64,000 bases of DNA from Microdochium bolleyi (GCA_001566295.1 KQ964249.1:2666001-2730000), one strand, 5' to 3'; counted from the first letter of the stretch, positions 52,867-64,000 are shown. Program-made: numbers and translations. The notes: generated by a model not told the origin, from the sequence alone.

Positions 52867-53993
52867 TCATCTGCTTATATCCTTGCTCATAAAAACCACG
52901 TCAATGTCTACATGGACACCAGGTCTGGCCTCCCACTGAGGCACCATGAGCTGCTTCCCGAATGTCTTATATCCAAGCCGCGTGTACCATTCCTCATTCG
53001 ATATCTAACACACTCCAATGTCAGTTAGTTCACTCTTTCCAAACCATTAGATGTAGCAGGGATATTCCCTACTGACTTTCGGCAGTGGGTTGCCCTTTGA
53101 AGTGAACATCGCTTCCAGAAAGTCCGGGTTTGACTGGGTCTGGTGCGCCATTGTGTCGAGTGCCATGATCTTGCCCTTCATCGGGCCATGAGCGACGATA
53201 TCCTCGCCTTTTGCTACCGCTGCAGAGCCATATCCGCCGGCGTGGAGGGCGTACGAAATGTACAGCTGATGCATCCACTGTTTGCCAATAGTGTCAGCCT
53301 GTCTCACCTTCTGGCTTGCTTCTCATTCTTAGATGTCGTGGAAGAGAACTGAAGTTTGCGACTGACCACAACTCCCTCACCCGGCAGGCCGTGCTCTATG
53401 TCATCATCTGGCTCATGTACATCGAACGCGATGTGGCCGACGGGTCTGAAGTCCACGTGTGTTGGCTCTCGGACGGCACCCCGGATTGAGGTGCCGGTAT
53501 CTTGTAAGGGGACAGCCTCCTATGCCAGATACATCAGTCAAGAGACCCAATCTCGGTGAACTTGAGGCCATTTGGTTTGTGCTCTGAGGATGACGAACCT
53601 TCGGGTATCGTTCAATGTGCCTTTGCAGAACTTCATCATGATCGGGTAGCGCGTTGGACAAGACCTATGCGGCGAACCACCTGAATGTCAGTATTCTTTC
53701 AATGACATCTTAGGCTATTGAGCGACTGACCACCCAGTAGAAGATCTTGCCACCCCGCTTAGCAGATTCGACGTACTCGGGCACCTCATCTTCCCGCCAC
53801 CCGCAGGCGACTCGCTGCTCGTAGAGCCTCTCAACGTGTCTCGGGCAGAGGTGATCCCATGGCAGTAGCTGCGAAGTGCGCGAGTTAGTTTCAGCGTGCT
53901 TGCATGTCGGGTCGGCGAGAGAGTTTGCCAGAGTCTTCGTGGTTCTGGCACGGGTGGATGCACCTCGACTTTCCAGGCATGTTTCGAAGCCAT
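52867..53993 (-). CDS. GNAT-family N-acetyltransferase, six exons
   Basis: Exons 53993-53964, 53868-53731, 53664-53599, 53519-53367, 53298-53077 and 53004-52867 join, all in phase 0, to 248 residues. The longest exon is only 222 bases. The N-terminal part contains LLPWDHLCPRHVERLYEQRV and a Trp/Asp-rich stretch. Motif A lies at LYISYALHAGGYGSAA (acetyl-CoA pyrophosphate loop, here G-G-Y-G-S), and motif B at EEWYTRLGYKTFG. It probably transfers acetyl from acetyl-CoA to a small amine or peptide N terminus; the acceptor is unknown. Three of five donors are GTCAGT rather than GTAAGT/GTGAGT. The first exon boundary (GTGCAT donor) is the least certain. Confidence 0.72.
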
Positions 53994-54684
53994 GCTTGCT
54001 CCCGCCTAAGTGTATCGTACTGAGACTTCTGTTGTAGTTTCAGTCGTTCAAGAGCACGGAATTGAAGGAATTGGCTCTGATTGGCAGAGAGTGAGTAGCA
54101 AATCCGGGTGTCCCTGTTATGAACTATGAGCTACTGGCGACGTTATCTTCAGGGAATTTTGGCGTGGTCTTTTTCTCCGAGCAGAAGCCTCCAAATGCTG
54201 CAGACCAACGCCTCCGAAGTTCAATCGGATGCCAGACGAATGATCGTCCTGATGTCTGCAGATAGGAGCAACGACTGGGAAGCGTCAGTCACGGAGGATA
54301 GCAGGGATAGTGCAGGCCGAGGGATTGCGAGTAGCTAGACGCGGGGTGCTGGAAGCACAGCCAGTGCTGTGGCCGGTTCTCGTGAGAGCTCCCAACACGC
54401 TTGTCGTGGTGTCAAAACCCAGTGAAGTAAACACTCACAAGTATACACTCACATTCCCCAGAAAGCAATGTGGCTTGTTGCAACAGGTTCTGGTCAAGAC
54501 TTGGTAGAGAAGTGGCTGCTCCTGCCAGATACAGTCGAGAACGTAAGCGAGAGTGGGGGCTTGCATGAGACGGTTCGTTGCATTTGCTCGATAATGTGCT
54601 GCTCTCTTCTGAGCATGTACGTCAAATCGCTGATATGGTTCGCTCTATATACTGTCCTGCTAAACAGGTCTCTGTACGCCATCT
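53994..54684. other. Intergenic between the GNAT and UTP21 genes
   Basis: About 700 bases. It holds the GNAT promoter and UTP21 3' UTR. No open frame with motifs is seen. Confidence 0.4.
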
Positions 54685-57600
54685 CTACGCCCGAGGACTT
54701 CTCAGGAAACCCACAACGCCACTGCAGTACCCAACCAGGCTGTCCAGCCTCTCACCCTCCTGCGACTGCTGCTCCTTCCACTCCTTGAGTGCCGCCATGA
54801 GCACCTCACTCTCGAGGATGAGGTCAAAGTGCAGGCGCAAAAACACCGTCATCCAGGCCTGCGTCAGCTCGTAGTCTCGGCGCGCGCGCAGCCGGCTCGT
54901 GAGCGCACGAATGAAGTGCAGAAGCTCGTTGGACTCGTCGTCGCGCGTCGAGCCGATGCCGAGAGACCGCAGCTCGAGGTCGGCGGTCGAGGGTGACAGA
55001 GACTTGAGATGTTCGAGGAAGACGTCGTCTATGTGCATATCGTGGTTAGTCTCTGTTCGGATCAAACGTCGTGTCAGGAAGGAACAGCTTACAGTGTCCA
55101 GTGGTGGCGGCAGCTCGCAGCTTGTTGCTGAATGCCAATTCCATCCGGTTGCGGTCGTACTTGGTGATCCTCGACTCAGTCTGGGCGTTGGCAGCCTCAC
55201 CTGTAGCAGTGAGCTCGTCCGAAGGCTTGCCGGACAGTCCGAGGAAGAAAGGTGCCTTCTCAGGTGCCTTTGGCGCCTCGGTTGGCTTGTTCCTTTGCTT
55301 GATGAGATCTAGATGCAGCAGTGTCTGCCAACGACTCCTTGGAACCAGACTGAGCGTCATCATATCTGAGCTGAGCTGATCCAGTGTTGGAGCTGAGGTA
55401 GTGTCATCTGCATCGTCTGAAACATCATCTTCGAAAGCAGCTTCCAGGAGCCCATGGCCACCCTCGCCGGAGGCCGTAGGGCCGGCGACTTGATGGGCAG
55501 TAGATTCCAAGATTTGTCTTGTGGGGACATGAGTGAAAAGCGTCCTGTTCGTCCAGATGTTCACGCCCAGTTCGCCTTCGCTAGCTGCAGCCAGGTATTC
55601 ACCTGTCGCGGAGAATGCCAGAGCCGTGCAAGGGTTCTCGAGGCGAATGGCATCAATGAGATGGCTTGTGGGCAAATCCCACACACGAATGACACCATCC
55701 TGGCATGCGGCCACGATCCATCGGCCATCGTTGGAGAATGTGAAGTCGTTGATCTGGCCTTGACTTCCGTGGAATTCACGGATCGTCTGTTTCGTCTCAA
55801 TGTCCACCACACGAATAGAGTTGTCGTCGCAGGAAAAGGCTATCAGATCGTTGGCTGCGTGATACCGACAGCCTGCAATGGAGACCATGGGTGCCCAGCT
55901 GATCTCCTCGACCAGCTTTCCAGTCAGAAACTCCCAGAACTTGATCTTACCGTCGAGCGAACATGTAATGACATGTTTGTTCATCGAGTCGACGACGATG
56001 CCTGTAACCGCCTTCGTGTGCTTGCCAGTTCCAACCATCTGCGCGCCACCGGAACGAGCCTGGAGCTGTACAACGGTATCGGCCTGCTTCAGCTGTTGCA
56101 TCCTGACTTGTCGGGCTTGCGCGGGGGTCAATTTCGACGGGAACTGTTGCCGGTGGAGACCGGACTGAAGGTTGTACATATCCACGGCGCCCTCCTCGGA
56201 GCCAACGACTGCAAAGGTGCCGCAAGAGCTCATGGTGACCGTAGACACATTGGCCTTGTCGCCTGTGGGGAACGCCCAACGGCCAGCGCGCTTCCGGCCC
56301 CAGAACCACGTCCGAGCGAAGGCATCGCCTTTGTGTGCCGTCACGACGCTTTCCCATCCAGTCATGCCACTGATCTCGGCATCGAGCTGTTTTCTCTGAT
56401 CGCGACCCTTTTGCCACATGACCTGCTTGCCCGGCATAGCGCCCATGCCGCCGTCGCGGTTCAGCGAGCAAGCAATGCAGGTGATCTCTGGAGCCTTGAG
56501 GTCGTCGAGCGTAGTCGTCGGGCCGTGCTTCATAGCGTTGTTCGACAGGATCCCATACTTCTTGGCTTTCTTGAGTATGCTGCCCTGGCTAAGCTCTGTG
56601 CTTTGGCCATCGCGACGCAAACTCCATCCCCACAGGCTGCGATCTTTGCCTCCACTGAGTAGCCACTTGTTGCCAGCTTCAGCCCCCTCGAAGTCTGATG
56701 GCAAGAATTGGAGGCACGACACGGGTGCGGCATGACCACTTCTCGTGTGCAGGATCCTGGGGATCGGGGAGAAGGGCGTCTCGTCGAAGATCCATGTCTT
56801 CAAGGAGTTGTCGCGACCACTGGTGACAATGACTGGTTGACCCGCAAGGAACTCGATCTTGCTGACACCGCCGCGAACGGAGCGGCCGTCGAGCGCAGGG
56901 GGGTTGTGCGCACTTCTGAGGATACCCATGATCCGGCCTCCTTTGTTGAGATCCCAAAAGGTGATGTCGCCGCTGGCCTTGGTAGCAGTCGCCATGACAC
57001 CATCCTTGCGCCCATCCTGCCCAGCACCCGCGCCATCGCCGCGGAACGAGATGCTCGTGACTGGTGCTTCGGGTCCACCCGTGTTCACACGGAGCAGCAC
57101 TTTGTCTGTGAGAATGTTGTGGAGCACGAGAGTACCGTCCGTGTATGCTATAGCCATGGTCGAAAGAGCCGGCGACGGCTCGAGACACGTTACAGGACCA
57201 CACTTGGGCGAGGGCGGCAGAATAGTGTAGATGAGCTTGCCGCTCGACACGTTCCAGATCTCTACCCACCCGTCGCGTCGTGCCACAAACACCTTGTTTA
57301 GGTACGTCGGCATGGTGCATATGCCTCCGCTGATCTCGTTGCCGCCGTTGGGCGAGGCCATAGTGAAGAGGGTGGTGTAGTGCTCGAGTGTCGTGGTCTT
57401 CCATACTTCGATTCGAGTGCGCCCGCAGCCGAGAATCCAGGAGCCGAAAACGATGATCTGCGAGAGTGGCTGGTCAAGGTCTGTCGGTAGCTCGAGCTCG
57501 GCAACGCGTTTGCCTCGCTGGAATACCCAGAACCCCTGGGTCTCGCCCTGTCCAGCATCGCCCCAGGCCGCGAGCACATTCTGCTTCCAGGCGCATGTCG

Positions 57601-57963
57601 CAGTAATGTCGTGGGGCACCTGGGGTCTCGTAATGAAGACAAGGTTGAGACCTCTCTTCAGGTCATATGTCTGCAGCGAGCGGCCGATCGAGGTTGTGAC
57701 TTGGAAAGTGGTTTTGCCGAGAGGGACGGTCGTGAAAGGTACGTCGGTGGGAGAGACGAGTCCAACGGTCTAAGGAGCAGAAGCAGCAGATCAGTATATG
57801 CTCAACAAGTAACCTCACAAGGAAGAAGATATTTTTGTGTTCTACTACTTACGCGGTAAGGGGCAAAGATTCGCGACTGGCCAGGCACAGAGGACTTTGG
57901 CTGGGCCGCAGCTTTGACTCTCTGTCGCTTGACGAGCGGCCCGTCCTGCTGAGCGTGAGGCAT
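54685..57963 (-). CDS. UTP21: Utp21 (WDR36), U3 snoRNP/SSU processome WD-repeat protein
   Basis: Exons 57963-57853, 57769-55093 and 55028-54685 give 1,043 residues. Tandem beta-propellers fill most of the length; typical blade ends are WVEIWNVSSGKLIY, DGKIKFWEFLTGKLV and GVIRVWDLPTSHLID. The C-terminal Utp21 domain starts at HYDDVFLEHLKSLSPS, which only appears after removing intron 2 (GTAAGC...CATAG). It ends in a helical region (LTQAWMTVFLRLHFDLI). Utp21 is part of the UTP-B complex that nucleates on the 5' ETS of pre-rRNA in the nucleolus. The ATG at 57963 starts a short first exon with MPHAQQDGPLVKRQRV, a basic leader typical of the family. Confidence 0.94.
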
Positions 57964-58750
57964 CGTGAGCTGTCGGGCGCAGCTGCCGAGCGCACTGTGG
58001 GATTGCGTGTGTCGCGGGCCGGGTTGGAGAGACCTCCGATGACAATCCTGTGATATCAGCACTTATGCACGCTGTGTGAAGCTCTCTGCGAGTCGAGGCA
58101 GCTGTCCTGTGTCGCAATTGTTGCGATCCTCAAGTTTTTGGAGCTGATAAGTGCACTATCATTGGAGGTCGCTGGAAAAAAGTCTGGCTGGAAAGAACGA
58201 GCCAATCAATTAGAGCTGATAAGCCCCACGAGCTCCACACCGCGGAAGGCACGACGCGCATGCGGTTCCGCCCCAGGAAGTACATGTCGTACTTGTTTCA
58301 TTCATTCCACGGTGCATTTCTGAGAATATCGGGTTACTTTTTTGGTCTGTGCCTTGCTTTGCAGCGTCAGCAGGACAACGTGTTTACCAATGGGGACTTG
58401 TCGTCAAGCCGGATCGAGTGCGAGAATCCGGGTCCTTGTCATTTTCGTCGAACGAATCGAACGCCCTTGCGAGGCGGCATTTCCTAGTGGTTGCAGGTGA
58501 CAGGGAGTCTCCAGTGCTTAATGCTACTGGCATGAACTCATGTCCCCAGAAGGCATCCAAGGCAGTAGTTGCACAGCATAGTGATACCTGGACTCTCGGC
58601 AGCTGCGATAAGGATATAGGTTGCTATGAACATGTCTCTCGACACTGCTAGCAATGGGAGTGTGTGATTTGATGCTGTGGAGAACCTCACTTTCAATCTT
58701 CCTGAGAACGGCCCATACGACCAGTGCCCTGGATTTGCGAGGTGCTGCCC
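57964..58750. other. Intergenic, UTP21 promoter side
   Basis: About 790 bases upstream of Utp21 and downstream of the tentative minus-strand gene. No gene or RNA is seen. Confidence 0.4.
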
Positions 58751-59446
58751 TCATGCCTTGGCCTTCTCCTCTTTCAGTCGGACAGACACGTCCCAAGCGT
58801 CCCACTCCAGTTTCCCGTCCTTGTTCTGCATAATCCCCACCGTCCTGTAGTCAACAGCAAAACTCGCGTAACGATGACGATACGAGACGTCTCACTGCTC
58901 AAGTCGCAACGGGCTTGAGTAGTTCGAAGAGCAGGAAGAAGGAGGTGCTTGAGGGCATCAGGTATATTTACACATCAAAAGCTGTCGAGTGTGCAGGTGC
59001 GATTATCTTAGAGCAGTCCAAGGATTTGTGCGACTTTGCGTCATTCCAGACCAGGAGTTCGACCACGACATCGCGGACAGGCTCGTCCCTACCATCGGAA
59101 GAGCGTATTTGAACAATATGAGCAGCAGTGTGAACCAGCTCACGCCCAAGACGGCCCTTTGTCCAAAATGCCATGGCCGGCAGTGAGAATGGTCGTGGGG
59201 TCACGGGCGGCAATCCGCTGTACCAGTATCTCGAGACATACGACTATGATCTTGAAGGGAACATCAAGTCGATGAAGCACACCCTAACGAGGCTTGATGG
59301 AGTTGGAACTCAAAGCACAAGCCATATCCGAAGAGTACTCTCCTTTTGGGAGCATCGACGTCTCTGCAGTACATCGTGAGGTTGAAGCTCCGCGCACCCG
59401 CCGATTTGCCAGACATGGGCTCGGCGGCGAGGCGGGTATTTACCAT
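58751..59446 (-). CDS. Tentative small gene, beta-rich protein of unknown family
   Basis: Three exons, 59446-59283, 59217-58972 and 58844-58751, join in frame at GTGTGC...TACAG and GTAAAT...TACAG to 167 residues. Protein-like segments include SFNLTMYCRDVDAPKRRV, HIVQIRSSDGRDEPVRDVVV, VTVGIMQNKDGKLEWDAWD and the stop after KEEKAKA. I do not recognise the family; alternating hydrophobic and charged residues suggest beta strands. Further minus-strand coding-like sequence with ILVAENSSQGTWQWDMDVK lies upstream at about 59530-59723, so the gene may have more 5' exons. The opposite strand also has short open frames, and splice sites are only moderately good, so this could be a relic. Confidence 0.4.
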
Positions 59447-59723
59447 TGTGGTCTGCGAGACAACGGCAGGCCTCCCGATCGGCAATGCATCCTCTCTGAC
59501 CGTGTGTTATACTCCGCACGGAGTTCTACCTCGGGGCACCGAGTACGGACGACCCCCTGCGCTCTGCGCCCTCCGGCGCCACCACCGCCACCTTCCGGCG
59601 CCTACTAATGTCAGTCGCCCCCGTCTCTCCGTCATTCTTTACGTCCATGTCCCATTGCCATGTTCCCTGACTACTATTCTCCGCCACCAGGATATCCACA
59701 TCTGTCAATTGAGGTGATATCAC

Positions 59724-60204
59724 CTATGTAATCGAATATACAGACACTCGGAGAACGGATATTCTGACCTTACATCCTCGGAGCTCGAAACTGCGGTCTA
59801 GACCCACGGAAAGCCCAACTGTGGCCGGACCACTGCCCGTGGGACGAGGATGTTATCAGCTCTTCGCCGCCCTCAAGTCACGGCATGCTCAAATTGGTAA
59901 GGACTGGCATAGGCTCGACGACGATCACTTCAATCAGCCTTGCTGGAAAGGCCTCTTCCACGTCCTCCACCGATGAGACCGAAAAGATCGCGTCTTGCCG
60001 TGTGAGGTCTCAGCCCATGCCGACCTTTCAGCTCGCCACGAGCAACGCAACTTGCCGCTCACCACTGCTGACGATAGACTTCCGATTTCCGGTGGAAACT
60101 GGATCAACTGTAAGCTGAAAGTGAGATGTGCCGCCTTCGTTCACGCATACAAATACCGGGACTGTTCCCTCGTCTCCTAGAAGGACATTCTCTACATCGC
60201 CATC
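59724..60204. other. Ambiguous region with minus-strand coding-like sequence
   Basis: The minus strand reads as protein-like from about 60204 back to 60022 (with TVPVFVCVNEGGTSHFQL) and again near 59985-59883 (with FSVSSVEDVEEAFPARLI), interrupted by two TGA codons at about 60028 and 60010. It could be extra exons of the neighbouring minus-strand gene, or a pseudogene. The plus strand here would be the promoter of the next gene. Confidence 0.3.
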
Positions 60205-60958
60205 ATGTCTGAATTTGGAAGAGCTAAGCTCAGCCAGATTGGCGACTTCATCTCTCGCATCGAAGTACTACAGCCTCCCAACCTTGAGTGGTGACCATCG
60301 CGGTTTCCATAGCGCAACGCTTGCCACTCACTGACTTCCATCGCGACCCCCAGGTGATCTACGGAGACGACAAGCCTTACGACACTGTCAACGAGCTAAC
60401 CGGCGGGAATGCCGACATTAACGGCGGCCATGGCGGCGAGTATGTCAAGTTCCCTCCTGCCCACCTTCACGGATGTGAAGATGGGCCCGTTCCCGGCAGT
60501 GGATGATGAACCACTAACACCCTTCAAAAGTTATGTCTGGCTCAAAGTTCACAAGGCGACCAAGCCGAGCGAGCTCGTCAGCAGCATCTGGACTGTGCAC
60601 CGTGAGAGCCACATTGCAGGCATGAGCGACCTTGCCAACGGCGCTGGTGGCATGTTTCGGTACCTCCACATGGTCCACGACATGACCGTCAACAAGTATA
60701 GACACCCACATATGACACGCGCCTCTTCTTTTCCCATTCCGCTCTATCATGCTTGGTCTTGGACCACTGCTGACACGTGCCGTTGCCGCGCCGTCTAGGT
60801 ATGTGACGGATATTGCGCTTTGGCGTGATGGTAGTCACCACGACGAGGTGCCTCACGGCTGGGATGGCAAGACCAGCGACATCAACGACGGCCGTGGTGG
60901 AGACTTCATGTATCTAGTCTGGAAGACCAAGGACTACCTTGGTCCCATGTCTGACTGA
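60205..60958 (+). CDS. Small three-repeat protein with MABP/Vps62-like (Asp-Leu-Asn...Gly-Gly) motifs
   Basis: Exons 60205-60264, 60354-60439, 60531-60695 and 60799-60958 splice in frame to 156 residues. Three homologous units are visible. Each opens with an aliphatic strand (FISRIEVIY, LVSSIWTVH, YVTDIALWR). Each ends in a turn-strand motif (ADINGGHGGDYVWL, SDLANGAGGMFRYL, SDINDGRGGDFMYL). This pattern is reminiscent of MABP and Vps62/DUF946 beta-prism domains, which bind membranes or occur in secreted effectors and pore-formers. A single beta-prism of three units is my structural guess. No signal peptide or membrane helix is seen. The repeat agreement across three splice junctions supports the model. 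Intron 2 has a CTAAC branch site. The function is unknown. Confidence 0.6.
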
Positions 60959-62998
60959 GAGCTCGCTTACTGGTGGCTCAACTCAAATCCTGCAGTATGG
61001 TGATTGGGGAATTGGCAGATTGGAGGACCGATGCGGTAGCTTTCAGCAACTTCGTCAGGCAGCAATGACAAACTTGGGCATACTCGTCTGATGTTTCCTA
61101 TGAAGTCATGCAGCGACAGTATCTCCTAGCATGGCTTGTCACGGGCACACTGCTGGAGTTCTTTGTAAGAGCAATAAGATGCGCATTATCCAGGTGTGAA
61201 GATGGAGATAAGCAGGGAACAAGACTGTACGAAACACAATTACATCCCGCATTGGGCTACGATTCAGGCTTTGGTTCCACGTGCCCTGTGCTTGAATCTG
61301 GTGAAATGCTAGCTGCAATTGAGGATAGACTTGGGGTGCTCTGGAACGCTTGGCGTCTGAACTGACAACTTTGGCCGTGCCGTTCCAATGTCGCGAGGGA
61401 GCTTGATATGCATGATCATGTATAAGAAAACATGAGACCTTTTGCATGAGATCACTTGCATGTGATGGTCGCTCCATTTGTGAACCTTGATGGGACCTGT
61501 CGGATTGGTCGCATGCCGGGATTGTGCCGTGACACGCATCCCGAGGTCCGAGGTCGGGGCTGTCGCTTAGGCGTATGTATCGTATTTTATAATCCCGATG
61601 CGTTGTCTAGAGCGATTGGCCTCTAGGCACGGCGGGCAGATAGCGGTCAGTCCACGGCTGTGCTGGACGTCATCTGCGTTTCGACCTCACAGATAAAACT
61701 TGTGTTCATTGCCGCCCAATAGCTGCCCACGCTCAGCGCTAGTTTCCAAATGAGAAAGTGAACGAACAACACACAGCCAACGGACTCTGCGCCATCCGAA
61801 ATCTCCAATTTTCGCTGTGCTTATTCTTCCGCTCTAGAGACGTCTTGAAAATAAGGTAAGTGGTCACGCGACCGCTTACCGACCCAGTCGATCCACTGGC
61901 GGTATCGGTGAGTGAAGCATTGGGCACGGGCAGGGATTCGGATGCTTGGATTATGGATACCGCATGACGGTCGCGCCGGCTCCTCAGCAGTGGCACTGCA
62001 TCGCAGGACCTTGCATTGCATTAGCCTCCTTGCCTCGAGGACCACCAACGGAGCAGATGTTGGCATGTGCTGGCGGTGACTTCTTTCGTGTCAAGGAGGA
62101 GATTCTCCCGTCCCGGACCGCGTTCAATCCGTTGCCGTAGCCGTGACTATCACGTCGGCGTTGGGCCACGGTCCAATCGAGTGTGTGTCCTGAGACATGC
62201 ACAAGGATCACAAGGATCAGAACACGGACAATCTCGCCCGACGATGGGCTCACGTGGGATGGCTGGGTTCTAGAACAAACTGCTGCTCAAGTGTCTCGGT
62301 GGCATGCAAGTTGTTGCAGGGGTCCCCGCGCCGCACCACCCAGGGCCGGCAAGAACATCAGAAATCAGCAGCCCCTCCACGCCTCCGATCAGCGGTGGAC
62401 GTCATCACCCATGGGACTGGCGTTGCTGCGTAGAAATGCGCACATGGTCGAGGCCCAACTACCACAGCCGACAGGGAACCCTTTCAGGCTCGGGCCAGAG
62501 GATTCCCTCCGCTGTTACCAGTGTGTGTCCTGACTAGACTATTTTCCGTGCCAGCTTTTCTGTTGCCAGCTCTCCGGAACACTCCGCCATCCCACAACCC
62601 ACCACGAGCCAGACCCCTGGTCTTCACGTCCAGCCAAGAGCCAGTCTGACTTTCCTGCTTGCCGTCTTTTCCATTCACCTTGCTTGACAGCCAAATACCA
62701 CAGCAGACCAGGACCCCAAAAGTGGGCTCGCCCCGCCCTCTCCGCTGCCTGGTCGAAGCAAACCCCTGGCATCGATCAGGAAGAGTGCCCTCGCGACTGC
62801 ACCTGGGCCACTCAGAGGCGCCGTGTGCCTGACCGGGGCAGCAGACGCCTTGACATCTTGACCGACAAGGCCGGGCTCATTGGCGGCGGGTCGAGATAGC
62901 CGTGGACGTCTTTCTTCAAGGTTTGCGATCCGCTTAGGCGGTAGTTAATTTGGTCGGGCGGTGGATCCTCGCCGCGCGCGGCCTCTGACCACAGAGTC
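60959..62998. other. Intergenic region (2.0 kb) upstream of VIP1
   Basis: No gene I can support. A plus-strand frame at 61108-61365 starts with ATG and a hydrophobic stretch but has no relatives I recognise. The last several hundred bases are C/T-rich and probably form the Vip1 promoter and leader. Confidence 0.4.
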
Positions 62999-64000
62999 AT
63001 GGACACCGACTCCCGGGCCCCTCTACGGCGGCCGTCCGCAAGGAGAGTCTCCGTCCCGCGGTCCGTCTCGCACCCTTTCTCTCTTGCATCTTCCTCAATC
63101 AGTTCAGCAGGCGGCAATTCCAGCTCAATCGCCAGCACAAAAAGTCGACACGCCGAGCCCATTGGCACCACCGACGCCGCGGTCGAGCCTGCCAGCCTGT
63201 CCATGCCCCCGCCTGCCTCGCGGATAATAGGACGCCCGTCGCTTCCCACCAGCCGCCGGCCCTCTTCCTTCTCGGACTACCCCCCTCTCGAGTCCTCCGA
63301 GCTCACGGTAGACGAGCACGCCATCGACGACACTCCCCGACTGCTTACCGGCCAGCTCTGCCCGGACGGCAGTTTCTACTATCAGCTTCCCGACCCCACT
63401 CCAAACGAGGAAGGGCGCAAGAGAGTCTCAATATCTTCATTCTTATCCGTCAATTCCACCCGTGGACCGCTGAGCTCCTCCGCTTCAGCGACGGGGTCCG
63501 ATAGCAGCCAGGCGATCCCGCGATCAGTCTCGGGCATCATGGCGTCTGCAAAGGGTGTTGGACCGCCTCCGTCTCAGTCCGAGGCCGGCGTCTCCAACGT
63601 CACCGTGACGACTTCGTCCACTTCGAACGGACACTCGCCTCAACCAGGCGGCCTTCAGCTCACAACCAAAGATGTGAACAGTGACAACAGTCAGAACCCG
63701 CTCGACCTCGTCAAGCGACCAGCTGCAGCCAGCAATGCCACCCCCACACCGCGACCACAACCCACACGTTCTAGAAGCAGGGCTAAGCGCCGGTTCAGCG
63801 GTAGTACTGCGAACAGCAGCCATAGCCCGAGCAGCGATCGGGGCCCACAGACCAGAGAAAAGGAAGAAGTCAAGCCGGCCCCCTGGGGCATCATTGGCGT
63901 GTGCGCCTTGGACTCGAAGGCACGCAGTAAACCAAGTCGGAATATTCTCAACCGCATTATCGCCAATCGCGAGTTCGACGTCGTCTTGTTTGGCGATAAA
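62999..64000 (+). CDS. VIP1: Vip1/Asp1 (PPIP5K) inositol-pyrophosphate kinase, N-terminal part
   Basis: From the ATG at 62999 the frame is open for 334 codons to the window's edge, so the gene is 3' truncated here. The first 290 residues are disordered, rich in Ser, Pro and Arg, as in fungal Vip1 proteins. From about residue 295 the conserved start of the ATP-grasp kinase domain appears: WGIIGVCALDSKARSKPS, ILNRIIANREFDVVLFGDK, diagnostic of Vip1/PPIP5K. The full enzyme also has a C-terminal phosphatase-like domain, expected beyond the window. It makes 1-InsP7/1,5-InsP8 and in fungi influences polarised growth, microtubules and phosphate signalling. Ser-rich N-terminal extensions are usual and likely regulatory. 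Confidence 0.92.
   Translation, partial: MDTDSRAPLRRPSARRVSVPRSVSHPFSLASSSISSAGGNSSSIASTKSRHAEPIGTTDAAVEPASLSMPPPASRIIGRPSLPTSRRPSSFSDYPPLESSELTVDEHAIDDTPRLLTGQLCPDGSFYYQLPDPTPNEEGRKRVSISSFLSVNSTRGPLSSSASATGSDSSQAIPRSVSGIMASAKGVGPPPSQSEAGVSNVTVTTSSTSNGHSPQPGGLQLTTKDVNSDNSQNPLDLVKRPAAASNATPTPRPQPTRSRSRAKRRFSGSTANSSHSPSSDRGPQTREKEEVKPAPWGIIGVCALDSKARSKPSRNILNRIIANREFDVVLFGDK

Noticed and set aside
1..64000. Secondary-metabolite cluster, CRISPR array or intact transposon
   Set aside because: No PKS, NRPS, terpene synthase, P450, transposase, reverse transcriptase or spaced direct-repeat array is visible; the MFS and GNAT genes are 25 kb apart and unrelated.

Overview
This window is nuclear DNA of a filamentous ascomycete (Pezizomycotina, most likely Sordariomycetes). 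Genes carry short GT-AG introns with CTAAC/CTGAC-like branch sites and face both ways with wide spacers. Recognisable products include Bms1, Utp21, Fox2, FKBP12, Tah18, an Msb2-type mucin and Vip1. There is no operon, phage, CRISPR array, complete transposon or recognisable secondary-metabolite cluster. Gene models with introns were built by hand from splice motifs, reading-frame continuity and family motifs. All homology calls come from recognising motifs, not from searches.

Layout. 0-5.6 kb: Bms1 (-), a small unknown gene (-), and a Pbi2/I9-type proteinase inhibitor (+). 6.7-10.3 kb: a mitochondrial 2-oxoacid dehydrogenase kinase (+) converging on a two-RRM/RG-rich protein (-). 12.6-15.2 kb: the Tah18 diflavin reductase (+). 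18.1-24.8 kb: a membrane-anchored aspartic-protease-like protein lacking one catalytic Asp (+), converging on a Ufo1-like F-box/UIM protein (-). 25.7-31.3 kb: an ACS-family MFS transporter (-) and an Msb2-like signalling mucin (-). 31.3-40.5 kb: about 9 kb with no gene I can support, partly AT-shifted.

40.5-46.1 kb: FKBP12 (+) and peroxisomal Fox2 (+), the latter with two CCTCGG motifs upstream. 46.6-49.3 kb: an RNF216-like RBR E3 ligase (+) whose IBR domain is interrupted by hydrophobic segments, then an intron-containing tRNA-Pro(CGG) (-). 49.7-58.0 kb: a Tda10/glycerate-kinase-like P-loop kinase (+), an ECM11-domain protein (-), a six-exon GNAT acetyltransferase (-) and Utp21 (-). 58.7-61 kb: a tentative beta-rich gene (-) and a small protein made of three Asp-Leu/Ile-Asn...Gly-Gly repeats (+). 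63-64 kb: the 5' part of a Vip1/Asp1 inositol-pyrophosphate kinase running off the right edge.

Most genes are unrelated housekeeping or signalling functions. Bms1 and Utp21 act in the same particle, the SSU processome. The least explained parts are the 58.7-61 kb interval, the split-IBR E3 ligase, the degenerate protease and the 31-40 kb gap.
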